Assembly: GCA_023665205.1 (NCBI GenBank)
Contig: JAMPEJ010000001.1
Span: 353,540 to 417,539, forward strand
Direction: 5' to 3'
Length of the DNA stretch: 64,000 bases
DNA from: Corallococcus sp.
Lineage (GTDB): Bacteria; Bacillota; Clostridia; Christensenellales; CAG-314
Part shown: piece by piece, positions 43,449 to 52,676 of the stretch
How positions within the stretch are numbered: position 1 is the first letter of the stretch
Layout of the letters: each line of letters begins with the position of its first letter
The notes under the pieces: generated by a model
What the model was told of the DNA's origin: nothing
Databases searched by the model: none
Seen by the model: the letters and a program-made list of their open reading frames with translations, nothing else
Position numbers and translations under genes: made by a program

Positions 43449-45272
43449 ATGCAAAGAACAGACGTCAGAAACATTGCGATCATTGCACACGTAGACCACG
43501 GCAAAACTACGCTTGTTGATCAACTACTTAAACAAAACGGTATTTTTCGCGCCAACGAAGTCGTTGCCGAACGCGTTATGGACAACAACGACATAGAACG
43601 CGAAAGAGGGATTACTATACTCGCCAAAAATACCGCGGTACACTACAAGGGGACAAAAATCAATATCATCGATACTCCCGGCCACGCGGATTTCGGAGGA
43701 GAGGTTGAACGTATACTTTCTATGGTGGACGGCGTGCTACTGCTTGTAGACGCGATAGAAGGCTGTATGCCTCAAACCAGATACGTACTTAAAAAGGCGC
43801 TGGGACTGGGTAAAAAAGCGCTTGTCGTAGTAAACAAAGTGGACAAAGGCGAATTTGACGAAAACCAACTGCAAGAGCAGATTATGGAATTGTTTATGGA
43901 GTTGGGCGCAACCGACGAACAGTTCGATTTCAAAATTATTTACGCTTCGGCGAAACAAGGTTGGGCTACGGACAAATTGGGGAAAACTTCCGACAATATG
44001 GCACCTCTTTTGGACGCGATACTTACGGAAATACCCGCGCCGCAGGGCGAAATCGACGCAGGTCTGCAATTGTTGATCTGCAACATAGACTACGACGAAT
44101 ACGTGGGGCGCATAGCCATAGGCAAAGTAAACCGCGGAAAAATCGTAAGCGGACAGCAAACCGTGCTGTGCAAACGCGACGACAAATTTGCAACGGCAAA
44201 AGTTGCAAGATTGTACCAATTTGAGGGGCTTAAACGCGTGGAATGCGACGAGGGAGCCATGGGCGACATAGTGGCTGTAAACGGCATTGCCGATATAAAT
44301 ATCGGCGAAACTTTGTGCTCGCCGGAATGCGTAGATCCTCTGCCCTTTGTCAACATAGACGAGCCCACCATTTCTATGATGTTTGTGGTAAACAACAGTC
44401 CGTTTGCAGGTAAAGAGGGAAAATTTGTTACCAGCCGCCACTTGCGCGCGCGTTTGCTGAAAGAAGTGGAAACCAACGTTTCCATGCGCGTGGAAGAAAC
44501 GGAAAGTCCTGACAGTTTCAAAGTGTACGGACGCGGCGAACTGCACCTTTCTATACTTATAGAAGAGATGCGCCGTGAAGGTTACGAATTTCAAGTTTCC
44601 CGCCCGAAAGTTATTTTCAAAACGGTAAACGGAGAAAAATGCGAGCCAATGGAATACCTTGTTGTAGAAGTGCCCGCCGACTATGTGGGCAGCGTCATGA
44701 ACAAATTGGGCGCAAGGAAAGGCGAACTGCTTAACATGGCGCCGGACAACCAAGGCTCCACTCGGTTGGAGTTCCGCATACCGTCGAGATGCCTTATAGG
44801 TTACCGCAGCGAGTTGCTTACAGATACAAAAGGATTCGGCGTTATGAGCAGCGTATTTGACGGCTACGAACCTTACAAAGGCGACATACAGGAAAGAACG
44901 CGCGGAAGTCTGGTATGCTTTGAGGACGGCGTAACTACCGCGTACGGCTTGTTTAACGCACAGGAACGCTGCAAACTGTTTGTCGACGTAGGTCTGCCCG
45001 TGTACGCGGGTATGGTCGTCGGCGAAAACAGCCGCGAAGACGATATCACCGTAAACGTGTGCAAAACAAAACACCTTACCAACAACCGTGCAAGCGGCAG
45101 TGAAGACGCATTGAAGCTTACGCCGCCGACAACGTTAAGTTTGGAACAATGTTTGGAGTTTATCGGCGACGACGAACTTGTGGAAGTTACCCCCACGTCC
45201 ATCAGGTTGCGCAAAGCGATTTTGGATCACTCCGAACGTATGCGCATATGGGCCAAAAACAATAAAAAATAA
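43449..45272 (+). CDS. typA: Translational GTPase TypA/BipA
   Basis: A 607-residue ribosome-binding GTPase that aids 50S maturation and growth under stress. G1 is [10 protein letters not shown] at residues 13-22, G2 lies in [11 protein letters not shown]3 in [14 protein letters not shown], and NKVD is G4. The EF-G-like domains II, III and V follow, then the BipA-specific C-terminal domain ([20 protein letters not shown] and ending near [13 protein letters not shown]). Length is standard. GGAG precedes the ATG by eight bases. Confidence 0.97.
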   Translation: MQRTDVRNIAIIAHVDHGKTTLVDQLLKQNGIFRANEVVAERVMDNNDIERERGITILAKNTAVHYKGTKINIIDTPGHADFGGEVERILSMVDGVLLLVDAIEGCMPQTRYVLKKALGLGKKALVVVNKVDKGEFDENQLQEQIMELFMELGATDEQFDFKIIYASAKQGWATDKLGKTSDNMAPLLDAILTEIPAPQGEIDAGLQLLICNIDYDEYVGRIAIGKVNRGKIVSGQQTVLCKRDDKFATAKVARLYQFEGLKRVECDEGAMGDIVAVNGIADINIGETLCSPECVDPLPFVNIDEPTISMMFVVNNSPFAGKEGKFVTSRHLRARLLKEVETNVSMRVEETESPDSFKVYGRGELHLSILIEEMRREGYEFQVSRPKVIFKTVNGEKCEPMEYLVVEVPADYVGSVMNKLGARKGELLNMAPDNQGSTRLEFRIPSRCLIGYRSELLTDTKGFGVMSSVFDGYEPYKGDIQERTRGSLVCFEDGVTTAYGLFNAQERCKLFVDVGLPVYAGMVVGENSREDDITVNVCKTKHLTNNRASGSEDALKLTPPTTLSLEQCLEFIGDDELVEVTPTSIRLRKAILDHSERMRIWAKNNKK

Positions 45273-45417
45273 AACTTCGTTACTTAACCGGAAAGGGTCA
45301 AGATTAAGCACGAATAAAACATATCGGCTTGCCGCAAACAAACGTAATTGCCGACAAAAATAAAAATTCCTTCGCTTTACAGCAGGCTTTGAATTTTTGT
45401 TGTAAAAGACAACAATC

Positions 45418-45452
45418 AAAATACGCTCCCGAAATTCGGGAGCGTATTTTTG
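45418..45452. terminator. Bidirectional terminator between typA and the DUF378 gene
   Basis: ATACGCTCCCGA (45421-45432) pairs with TCGGGAGCGTAT (45436-45447); TATTTTTG follows on the plus strand and TATTTTG on the minus strand. It can serve typA and the convergent DUF378 gene. Confidence 0.85.
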
Positions 45453-45546
45453 CGTTTGAATTTTGCAACAAATACGTTATTCAATATAAAAGCGAAAAGC
45501 CTGACCATTGCAAAATTCAAACGGCATTTTGCAAGTTTAGAGCAAA

Positions 45547-45831
45547 CTAGTCGTTGCCGTAAACTTTTTTGTTGTTGTGTTCGGAATACTTGCGGTCGCG
45601 GTAGTACTTGTCGTCTTCTACCATTTTGCCGCGAGATACGCACAACCAAACCAGCATATATACGCCGGCAACGCCTACCAGAATGTAGAGCAATCTTTCC
45701 AACCAAACCAAACCGAACGTGATCCAGTTGACGAGATTGAAACCGAAAATTCCGATGAGCAACCAGTTGATTGCGCCGACTATTGTCAACACAAGAGCAA
45801 TAATCGAAATTACGTTGAAAACTTTTTTCAA
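45547..45831 (-). CDS. DUF378 family small membrane protein
   Basis: A 94-residue protein with two membrane helices. IVGAINWLLIGIFGFNLVNW and LLYILVGVAGVYMLVWL are the two conserved DUF378 segments (INWxLxGLFGFNLV and LVGLAGxY); a charged tail KMVEDDKYYRDRKYSEHNNK follows. The function of DUF378 proteins is unknown. It is transcribed alone toward typA. Confidence 0.88.
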   Translation of the reverse strand: MKKVFNVISIIALVLTIVGAINWLLIGIFGFNLVNWITFGLVWLERLLYILVGVAGVYMLVWLCVSRGKMVEDDKYYRDRKYSEHNNKKVYGND

Positions 45832-45894
45832 AACCGTTTCCTCCTTATTTAGTGTACGGATAGTATGGAGCTAAACGTTTATTTTATACGCAAA

Positions 45895-45930
45895 AATAAA
45901 TTACCGACCGCAAAGACTGCGATCGGTAAT
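45895..45930 (-). terminator. Terminator of the PlsC-like gene
   Basis: TACCGAccGCA and TGCgaTCGGTA form an interrupted stem around AAGAC (45902-45928); on the minus strand AATTTATTTTTG follows. Confidence 0.7.
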
Positions 45931-46025
45931 ATTTTTATAACTGCATAAACATATTGTCGTTCTATTATAATCCCTCTAAAGGAACCGGATGAACGTCTAA
46001 CAGAGACAATTACCTAAGACGCATG

Positions 46026-47192
46026 CTATTTGTTTTCCAAAAGCTGTGTCTGCTGCTCTATTGCCAAATTGAGTTTAGTCGTAGATCCGATCTCTGCAAT
46101 GCGTTTGAAACGGTACACCGCTTCCGAAGTAGGCAAATACACATAGTCGTTGTTAAAAGACAGAGTGTAAAACATTCCCGCAGGATAAAACAACGTTTCT
46201 CCGTCGACAATGGTTGCCGTTATGCCGCGTTCATCGTGAGTAATTTCCGCAGTGCCCAAATCAACGTATTTGTTTTTGACAAGTTTTTGCGCTATAAAGG
46301 TTTTGCAATAAGCGTAGGATCCGTCCTGCAATTCCTTACGTACGCAATCGCGTTGCCAAAAATACCAATCGGCAACCTTGTCGAACTTGCCGCCCTCTAA
46401 CTGTCCGTATTTGTTTTGCGTTACTTTGTGACCGCATTTGGCGCAAGAGAGTTGATTGCCGTGTCCTGTCATTACAAACTCGCCGCTGCAACTAGGACAC
46501 TTATACAAAATGTGTTCCAAGCCTTCCACAAGATTAGGAACGTCTATTTCTATTCTGTTTTCCAATTGATACGCATAATCGTCGTAAGAGAGATTTTCAA
46601 CTATCCGGTTGTGTATCTCGTCCGCAGTGATTGTCTTGGCCTCCTCCGCGTCCACAGCCAACTTCACGTCCGCAGTGACGGTTACAAAACGGTTGCCCTT
46701 TGCCCAACGCGGATGATGCAGATATGCGCCGTGGAAACATACCGTAACAAGCGGAACTTTGAACATTTTGACCAATTTGGCCGCGGAAGGCTTAATGATA
46801 TTTGGTACTCCCACCACCGAAAGCTTTGCTTCCGGATAAATAACGACGGGACGTTTCTTGGACAGTATATACCTGATGTTGGACAAAAGAGACATATCAA
46901 CGGTAAACTGCTTTTTGGGTAATACTCCCATCTTATCTATGAGTTTGGGCCAATTTGCTTTTTGCGTTTCACTTATTACAAAACTGGCGCAATTGGGATA
47001 CATCATCATGATAAGCCCGCCCACGTCAATAAAATTGCTGTGATTTGCAACGACGATATAAGGCGGTTCCATTTTTTTTAGCGTACCGTCGTGCACGAGT
47101 TTTACTTTTTTGGAAAAAAACTTTTTTCCGTAAAACGCTATGCCCAACCGTATTAGACTTTTTTTAGCCGGAACGGGTTTTTTGTTTTTCAT
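46026..47192 (-). CDS. 1-acylglycerol-3-phosphate acyltransferase-like (PlsC) with a zinc-ribbon tail
   Basis: A 388-residue protein. Residues 30-220 are a PlsC-type acyltransferase: the catalytic box NHSNFID at 50-56 (H-x4-D) and YPEAKLS at 119-125 in place of the usual EGxxS. PlsC enzymes add the second acyl chain to lysophosphatidate. Residues 231-260 are a zinc ribbon (Cys232, Cys235, Cys250, Cys253: CPSC...CAKC) followed by about 125 residues of unknown fold. The ribbon and tail are absent from housekeeping PlsC and resemble a known clostridial variant. It may act on another acceptor. Confidence 0.85.
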   Translation of the reverse strand: MKNKKPVPAKKSLIRLGIAFYGKKFFSKKVKLVHDGTLKKMEPPYIVVANHSNFIDVGGLIMMMYPNCASFVISETQKANWPKLIDKMGVLPKKQFTVDMSLLSNIRYILSKKRPVVIYPEAKLSVVGVPNIIKPSAAKLVKMFKVPLVTVCFHGAYLHHPRWAKGNRFVTVTADVKLAVDAEEAKTITADEIHNRIVENLSYDDYAYQLENRIEIDVPNLVEGLEHILYKCPSCSGEFVMTGHGNQLSCAKCGHKVTQNKYGQLEGGKFDKVADWYFWQRDCVRKELQDGSYAYCKTFIAQKLVKNKYVDLGTAEITHDERGITATIVDGETLFYPAGMFYTLSFNNDYVYLPTSEAVYRFKRIAEIGSTTKLNLAIEQQTQLLENK

Positions 47193-47218
47193 AAGAAATG
47201 TCCTACGTTATCGACAAA

Positions 47219-47240
47219 GCAACCGCAAAAAAGCGGTTGC
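47219..47240 (-). terminator. Hairpin after pepF
   Basis: GCAACCGC and GCGGTTGC form an eight-pair stem around six A; on the minus strand only TTTGTCG follows. It is a probable terminator between pepF and the PlsC-like gene. Confidence 0.55.
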
Positions 47241-47293
47241 CGACTTTTGCCGACAGTTTTTGCTTTGGGTTACGATAATATGCGAAACGTCAA

Positions 47294-49081
47294 CTAGTTA
47301 CGACAAAGTTCTTCCAATTGTTTCAGCGTATCTTCAAAAGATTTTGTCACTATCTTGAAAGGTTCCTCGCTCGTCAGATCCACTCCGGCAACTTTAAGTT
47401 CCGCAACAGGATCCATACTTCCTCCGAGCGAAAGGAATTTTTTATAATTTTTAACGGCCGTTTCGCCTTCGTTAAGGATTTTTTCCGCAATGCAAACGGC
47501 GGAAATAATGCCTGTAGCGTACTTGTACACGTAGAAAGCACGATAGAAATGCGGAATACGCGCCCACTCGTACTTGATTTCGTCATTGTGACAAACTGCG
47601 TCGCCGTAGTACATTTTGTTGAGTTCCAAATACTTTTGGCACATTACGTCTGCGGTTAGAGGTTGTCCTTTTTCCACAAGGTCGTGAGAAATCTGCTCGA
47701 ATTCTGCAAACATAGCTTGACGGTACATCGTGGTACGCAGCATATCCAAATAGTATTGCAACAAATACTTTTTAAGTTTGACGTCCTTTTCCGTTTTGAG
47801 CAAATATTTCAACAACAGCACTTCGTTACAGGTAGAAGCCACTTCTGCAACAAAAATTTTGTACCCGGCTTTGGAATAAGGTTGCGTTTTATCGCTGTAA
47901 TAGGTGTGCATGGAGTGTCCCATTTCGTGAGCGATGGTAAATATATCGTGCGTGGTTTTTTGGTAATTCAACAGCATGTACGGATGTACGCCGGGCACGC
48001 CCATAGAGTATGCTCCGCTACGTTTTGTAGGAGTTTCGTGGACGTCTATCCAACGGTTCGCAAACGCGTGACGCACCACTTCCAAATAATCTTCGCCCAA
48101 GGGTTCCAAACCTTTGAGAACCAAGTCGCACGCTTCCTCGTATTCACAAGCGATGTTTGCGTCATCGAAAATGGAAACGTACAAGTCGTACATATTCAAC
48201 GTTTCCACGCCCATCAATTTTTTGCGCAAAGCAATGTACTTATGCAAGGGTTTGAAACTGTTATGCATACACTTGATCAGATTGTCGTAAACAGCCTTGT
48301 CCACCTGCTCGGCAAACAATGCCTGCTCCATAGTGCTTTTGAACTTTTTTGCCTGAGCATAGAACCAGTCTGCTTTGACGCTGCCTTCGTACAAGCCTGC
48401 AAGTGTGTTGATTTTTTCGATATAAGCCTTATAGTAGGTTTCAAAAGCAAGTTTGCGCACCTTTTGATCGAGGTTTTGCAATAACATAGAATACGTACCG
48501 TGTCCTAGTTGCACTTCCTCGCCGTCTACGGTAATTTTGTCGAACTTGATGTCGCCGCTGTCCAAACGGTTGAACACTTCGTGGAATTGTTCGGAAAAAG
48601 CACCGACACCTGCAAGCAGACGTTCCTCGTCTTTGGACAAAATATGTTCCTTGCCGCGCAAAATGATTTTGAGCGCAACGTCGTAATCGCTGAAATCGGG
48701 ATCGGCAATCAACGCTTTCAAATGTTCGTCCGGCAAAGCGGAAAGTTCCGGCGACACAAAAGACAACGCCGTGCCGTACTCGGTAAACAAGCCGTACACA
48801 CGTGCATAACGAGCCTGCTTTTCCGAATCCTGACTGTCCTCGTCGTAGCACATATGAGCATAGCAGTACAGTTTTTCCATAAGTTTTTCCGTTTCGTCCG
48901 ACAAACGTAAAAATTTGAGCAACGTATCTCTGTCACCCAGTTTACCCTGAAACTCTACAAGTTTTTTGTAGTCCTTGGAAAGTTTTTCAAAGGTCGTCTC
49001 CCATTCGGCGGGAGTTGCAAAAATATCTGCGGAGTTCCATTTGTATTTTTCGGGAATTTCCTTTCGATTTGTGTAAGCCAT
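47294..49081 (-). CDS. pepF: Oligoendopeptidase F
   Basis: A 595-residue zinc metallopeptidase of family M3. FTIAHEMGHSMHTYYSDK near residue 384 carries the HExxH zinc site, and the distal zinc-binding Glu lies in AEVASTCNEVLL about 25 residues later. The helical M3 scaffold fills the rest, and length is typical. It degrades peptides of about 7-17 residues in the cytoplasm. AGGAG-like GGAGTA lies before the ATG. Single-gene unit with no unusual feature. Confidence 0.95.
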   Translation of the reverse strand: MAYTNRKEIPEKYKWNSADIFATPAEWETTFEKLSKDYKKLVEFQGKLGDRDTLLKFLRLSDETEKLMEKLYCYAHMCYDEDSQDSEKQARYARVYGLFTEYGTALSFVSPELSALPDEHLKALIADPDFSDYDVALKIILRGKEHILSKDEERLLAGVGAFSEQFHEVFNRLDSGDIKFDKITVDGEEVQLGHGTYSMLLQNLDQKVRKLAFETYYKAYIEKINTLAGLYEGSVKADWFYAQAKKFKSTMEQALFAEQVDKAVYDNLIKCMHNSFKPLHKYIALRKKLMGVETLNMYDLYVSIFDDANIACEYEEACDLVLKGLEPLGEDYLEVVRHAFANRWIDVHETPTKRSGAYSMGVPGVHPYMLLNYQKTTHDIFTIAHEMGHSMHTYYSDKTQPYSKAGYKIFVAEVASTCNEVLLLKYLLKTEKDVKLKKYLLQYYLDMLRTTMYRQAMFAEFEQISHDLVEKGQPLTADVMCQKYLELNKMYYGDAVCHNDEIKYEWARIPHFYRAFYVYKYATGIISAVCIAEKILNEGETAVKNYKKFLSLGGSMDPVAELKVAGVDLTSEEPFKIVTKSFEDTLKQLEELCRN

Positions 49082-49236
49082 AGTAGTTACTCCTTTTTAT
49101 AATATTTACCGAGGAATTTTTACTGTAAAAAAATATTTATTTTGCCGAACTGTTTACGCCTAAGCAAATTCAATAACGGCATGATGACGAAAAATGCCGA
49201 CTTCAAAACGGACGTTAGCTGTCGACCCGATAAAAA

Positions 49237-50106
49237 TCACTTCAACAACTCGCGCAGATACTGCAAGTAATCTTGTTGTAACCGCAAATCGGCCGCGGCG
49301 TAACGCGCGACGCCTTTTAAGTACCCCAATTTACTGCCGAAATCGAACCGTTCGCCAAAAAATTCGCAAGCAAATATCCCCTGACTCTTTGCTAAAAGTT
49401 GCAACGCGTCGGTAAGATACTTTTCGCCTCCACCGCGTTCCGGAACGAGTTTGATAGCGTCGAATATTTGCGGAGTGAGAATATACCTTCCCAAAGGCGC
49501 GTACAGGCTGAAAATATCCGCGTCGCTTTGAGGTTTTTCCACCACGTCGCAAATTTCAAACAAACTGCCGCCGCAGTCTTTGGTAATTTTGCACGAAGCG
49601 TACTTGCCGATTTCTTCTTTAGATACGCGTTGCACACCTACGACGGTGCCGCAAGAACGTTCGTACGCTTTTACAAGTTGAAGCGTTGCCGGCACGTCGC
49701 CGTACACTACGTCGTCGCCGTTCAGCACCGCAAAAGGCTCGCCGTTTGCCCAGTCTTTGGCAAGTTCCACCGCGCATGCGGTACCAGTAACCGTATTTTG
49801 GTAGACAAAGCCCACCGACGCAAGATTTTCCGCGCGTTCCAACGCATCCGCTTCATCGTTTTTACCCTGTGCGCGCAAATCGGCTACGGCTTGCGGATTC
49901 GGCGTAAAATAATCGATTATCTGCCGTTTATCACGAGAAACCACAACTAAAACGTCGGTTATTCCGCTTGCCACGACTTCCTCCACAAGCAGTTGCAATG
50001 CCGGCTTATCTCCCACCGCCAACATTTCCTTAGGACAGGACTTGGTGTAAGGCAAAAATCTCGTACCCTTGCCTGCCGCCAAAATCAGCGCTTTGTTTAC
50101 TTTCAT
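49237..50106 (-). CDS. galU: UTP-glucose-1-phosphate uridylyltransferase
   Basis: A 289-residue nucleotidyltransferase that makes UDP-glucose from UTP and glucose-1-phosphate, for the envelope and for galactose entry. The N-terminal nucleotide loop AGKGTRFLPYTKSCPKEML, the uridine site VLNGDDVVYGD, and VEKPQSD with KYLTDAL further on are present. The ATG at 50106 begins the domain and has GGAGA five bases upstream; the frame open to 50151 is not supported. With galK and PPi-PFK it fits sugar interconversion; no galT or galE is visible. Confidence 0.96.
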   Translation of the reverse strand: MKVNKALILAAGKGTRFLPYTKSCPKEMLAVGDKPALQLLVEEVVASGITDVLVVVSRDKRQIIDYFTPNPQAVADLRAQGKNDEADALERAENLASVGFVYQNTVTGTACAVELAKDWANGEPFAVLNGDDVVYGDVPATLQLVKAYERSCGTVVGVQRVSKEEIGKYASCKITKDCGGSLFEICDVVEKPQSDADIFSLYAPLGRYILTPQIFDAIKLVPERGGGEKYLTDALQLLAKSQGIFACEFFGERFDFGSKLGYLKGVARYAAADLRLQQDYLQYLRELLK

Positions 50107-50363
50107 AGCGTCTCCGTTACCGTATAAGTTTTCTCGTGCGGCGCAAAACACAAGCGTCGTTAGAGATATTATATATTATACTGTCCGTTCCGTCAAGCAA
50201 GACCAACGTCCAAACGTCAAACTCAATCGAACTAAAAGTACCATAAACAAAGCGACGCGCCGCAAACAATGACCGCGGCGCAAAAAATATTTTGACGTAT
50301 TTTGCCGCGCATAACCGCAAATGAAATGCTCACACTAACCACAAAAATACAGGAGGTATATCT

Positions 50364-51074
50364 GTGGTAAAAACCAAAATAAGCAACAAAACCGTCAAGA
50401 TTGTTGCCGTAGTATTGGCTTTGATCACCGTTGCGACGATACTGGTCGTGTTTATCGCGCCCAGCGCCAGCGCCGCAGTGGTAAAGGTCGGTTCCAGCGG
50501 AACGGTAGTAAAAAATATACAAACCAAACTTAAACGCTGGGGATACTATACGGGAGCGATCGACGGTATTTACGGAGCAAAAACAAAATCTGCGGTACAA
50601 TACTTTCAGCGCAAAAACGGTTTGACAGCCGACGGCATAGTTGGCAACGCAACCGCCAAAGCCATGGGAGTTAGTATCGGCGGAACTACGAGCAGCAACA
50701 ACTCCACGTCCGGCAAAATAAACAACAGCGATCTGTACCTGTTGTCCTGCTGCATCTACGGAGAGGCTCGCGGCGAAAGTTACACTGGAAAAGTTGCCGT
50801 TGCTGCGGTAATTTTGAACAGAGTTAAAAGTTCGGCGTTTCCCAACAGTATTTCCGGCGTGATTTACCAATCCGGAGCGTTTACCTGCGTTTCCGACGGA
50901 CAAATCAACTTGGGCACAAACGACGAATGTACGCGCGCTGCACAGGACGCAATGAACGGCTGGGATCCGACGGGAGGAGCTATTTACTACTTCAACCCCG
51001 CAACGGCAACAAGCAAATGGATCTGGTCTCGTCCGCAACTTGTAACTATCGGCAAGCACATCTTTTGCTCGTGA
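50364..51074 (+). CDS. sleB: Spore cortex-lytic enzyme SleB-like hydrolase
   Basis: A 236-residue secreted enzyme. Signal peptide to about residue 37 (LALITVATILVVFIAPSASA), a peptidoglycan-binding domain at 42-96 (GTVVKNIQTKLKRWGYYTGAI), a short Ser/Asn linker, and a cell-wall hydrolase_2/SleB catalytic domain from about 122 (DLYLLSCCIYGEARGESYTG with the catalytic Glu). SleB cleaves cortex muramic-lactam peptidoglycan during germination. Start is GTG with AGGAGG seven bases upstream. It precedes ypeB by eight bases, the standard partner order. Confidence 0.93.
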   Translation: MVKTKISNKTVKIVAVVLALITVATILVVFIAPSASAAVVKVGSSGTVVKNIQTKLKRWGYYTGAIDGIYGAKTKSAVQYFQRKNGLTADGIVGNATAKAMGVSIGGTTSSNNSTSGKINNSDLYLLSCCIYGEARGESYTGKVAVAAVILNRVKSSAFPNSISGVIYQSGAFTCVSDGQINLGTNDECTRAAQDAMNGWDPTGGAIYYFNPATATSKWIWSRPQLVTIGKHIFCS

Positions 51075-51082
51075 GGTGAACT

Positions 51083-52426
51083 ATGATACAAAGAAACTCG
51101 ACAATTAAAAATTTTTGGATGATATTTTTCGGGGTAGTCGCACTACTGGCTATTGCCGCTGCAGTTACGATCGGCGTTGTGACAAGCAACCGCTTAGCGG
51201 AAGTAAAGCTGAGTACGGTGACCGACGAAAACACCTACAAAGTTGCGCAGGAAAACAACTACCGACGCGCTCTTTACGCAGCGTGCGACAGCATGAAAAA
51301 CCTTGACGCGAATCTGGGGAAAGCGGCGATTTCCAACAGTGCCGCCAACCAAACGCAAATGCTTACAAACGTTGTAATACACGCAAACCAAGTAAACCAG
51401 AACCTTGCAAACCTGCCCATAGCCGACAGCGACAATTTGTCCGCCTGCCAAAAATTTGTAAACCAAGCGCAGGACTACGCAACGTACTTGCTCAAAAAAT
51501 TGGCCAACGGAAAAGAACTTTCCGCAAGCGAAAGAACGGCTCTGTCCAATCTGGACAACGTAGCGACGAACTTGTACGACTTTTTGGAAGAATACGCCAA
51601 CGGCGACTCGGGAATGTTTATCACCAACGGTAACGGCGCGGGCAACTTCGGCGCGTTGACCGACAGTTTGGATCAGGTGGACCAAAACTCTTTTCAATAC
51701 GAAAAACTGATTTACGACGGACCTTTTTCCGACAGCGTAGAAGAAAAAACGTTTAGAACAGACAAAACCGTAACGACGGAAGAAGGAAGTAAAATTGTAG
51801 AAAAACTGTTCGGCAAAAATACTTTTAAGAGTAAAATCGACAACAAAGGCATTTGGTACAGTTATCAATTGGAACAGGGACGCGTGCTTCTTGCCGCAGA
51901 CGGCAGAGTTGCGGAATTCGAGACCTATCGCGAAACCGACGGCGAAAGCAAACCTCTAAAAAAAGAAGACTGCATTTCCTCCGCCGAAAAGTTTTGCAAA
52001 AAATTGGGATACGACGTAAAAGGCGTGTGGGTCAGCAAAACGCAAGACCAAACCACCTACGTAAACTGTGCCACCGTTCAAGACGGCGTGATAGTTTACC
52101 CGGATCTTATTAAAGTAGCCGTAGACAGTTACAGCGGCGAAGTCGTAGGATTGGAAGCGAAGTCTTACCTTATAAATCACACGGATTGGAAAGTTGATTT
52201 CGGTTCCGTAAGCCAAGAAAACGCGCAAAAAGCCGTAGACGCGGGATTACGCGTAACTAACGTCAGCAAAGCATTGATAGAAAAGGACGGAGAACGCTAT
52301 CTTGCATACGAATTTCAGTGCGAAATGGGCAGCCGCCAATACTACGTATACGTGGACAGCAAAACCGGTAACGAAGTGGAAATTTTCAAAGTGATACAAA
52401 ACACCGAAGGTTACACGGTAATGTAA
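51083..52426 (+). CDS. ypeB: Germination protein YpeB
   Basis: A 447-residue spore membrane protein that localises and stabilises SleB. An N-terminal membrane helix (FWMIFFGVVALLAIAAAVTI) is followed by a long helical region and three C-terminal PepSY-like repeats (VLLAADGRVAEFETYRETDG, IKVAVDSYSGEVVGLEAK and YYVYVDSKTGNEVEIFKVIQ). Operon with sleB, GAGGTG eight bases before the ATG. Together with SpoIVFA/SpoIVFB it indicates a complete sporulation-germination cycle in this organism. Confidence 0.92.
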   Translation: MIQRNSTIKNFWMIFFGVVALLAIAAAVTIGVVTSNRLAEVKLSTVTDENTYKVAQENNYRRALYAACDSMKNLDANLGKAAISNSAANQTQMLTNVVIHANQVNQNLANLPIADSDNLSACQKFVNQAQDYATYLLKKLANGKELSASERTALSNLDNVATNLYDFLEEYANGDSGMFITNGNGAGNFGALTDSLDQVDQNSFQYEKLIYDGPFSDSVEEKTFRTDKTVTTEEGSKIVEKLFGKNTFKSKIDNKGIWYSYQLEQGRVLLAADGRVAEFETYRETDGESKPLKKEDCISSAEKFCKKLGYDVKGVWVSKTQDQTTYVNCATVQDGVIVYPDLIKVAVDSYSGEVVGLEAKSYLINHTDWKVDFGSVSQENAQKAVDAGLRVTNVSKALIEKDGERYLAYEFQCEMGSRQYYVYVDSKTGNEVEIFKVIQNTEGYTVM

Positions 52427-52540
52427 CAGCATAAGAGCTTGCGGTAAAAAAGAAACGTTTGACTCTTTACAAAACGTTATTTTCTGCAAAAATATTTAAT
52501 TAACGATATTGCTTATGCGCAAATTGTTTGTTGATCAGAG

Positions 52541-52580
52541 GCAAAACGCCCGAAGTACTTTTAGTACCTCGGGCGTTTGT
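52541..52580. terminator. Terminator between convergent ypeB and ctpA
   Basis: AAACGCCCGAAGTACT (52544-52559) pairs with AGTACCTCGGGCGTTT (52563-52578) with one mismatch and loop TTT. T-rich tails follow on both strands, stronger on the minus strand. Confidence 0.8.
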
Positions 52581-52676
52581 AGTTGTAAATTAAATTACAA
52601 ATTTGCTTGTATAAACTTATACGTTTCCCAACCGCGTTTAGACGGCGCGGTTGCGGTTTGACGATATAACTAGACA

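Noticed and set aside
43737..45074. A 445-codon open frame antisense to typA
   Set aside because: It mirrors the codon structure of typA, has low-complexity Phe/Tyr/Val composition, no ribosome binding site and no domain. It is a shadow frame.
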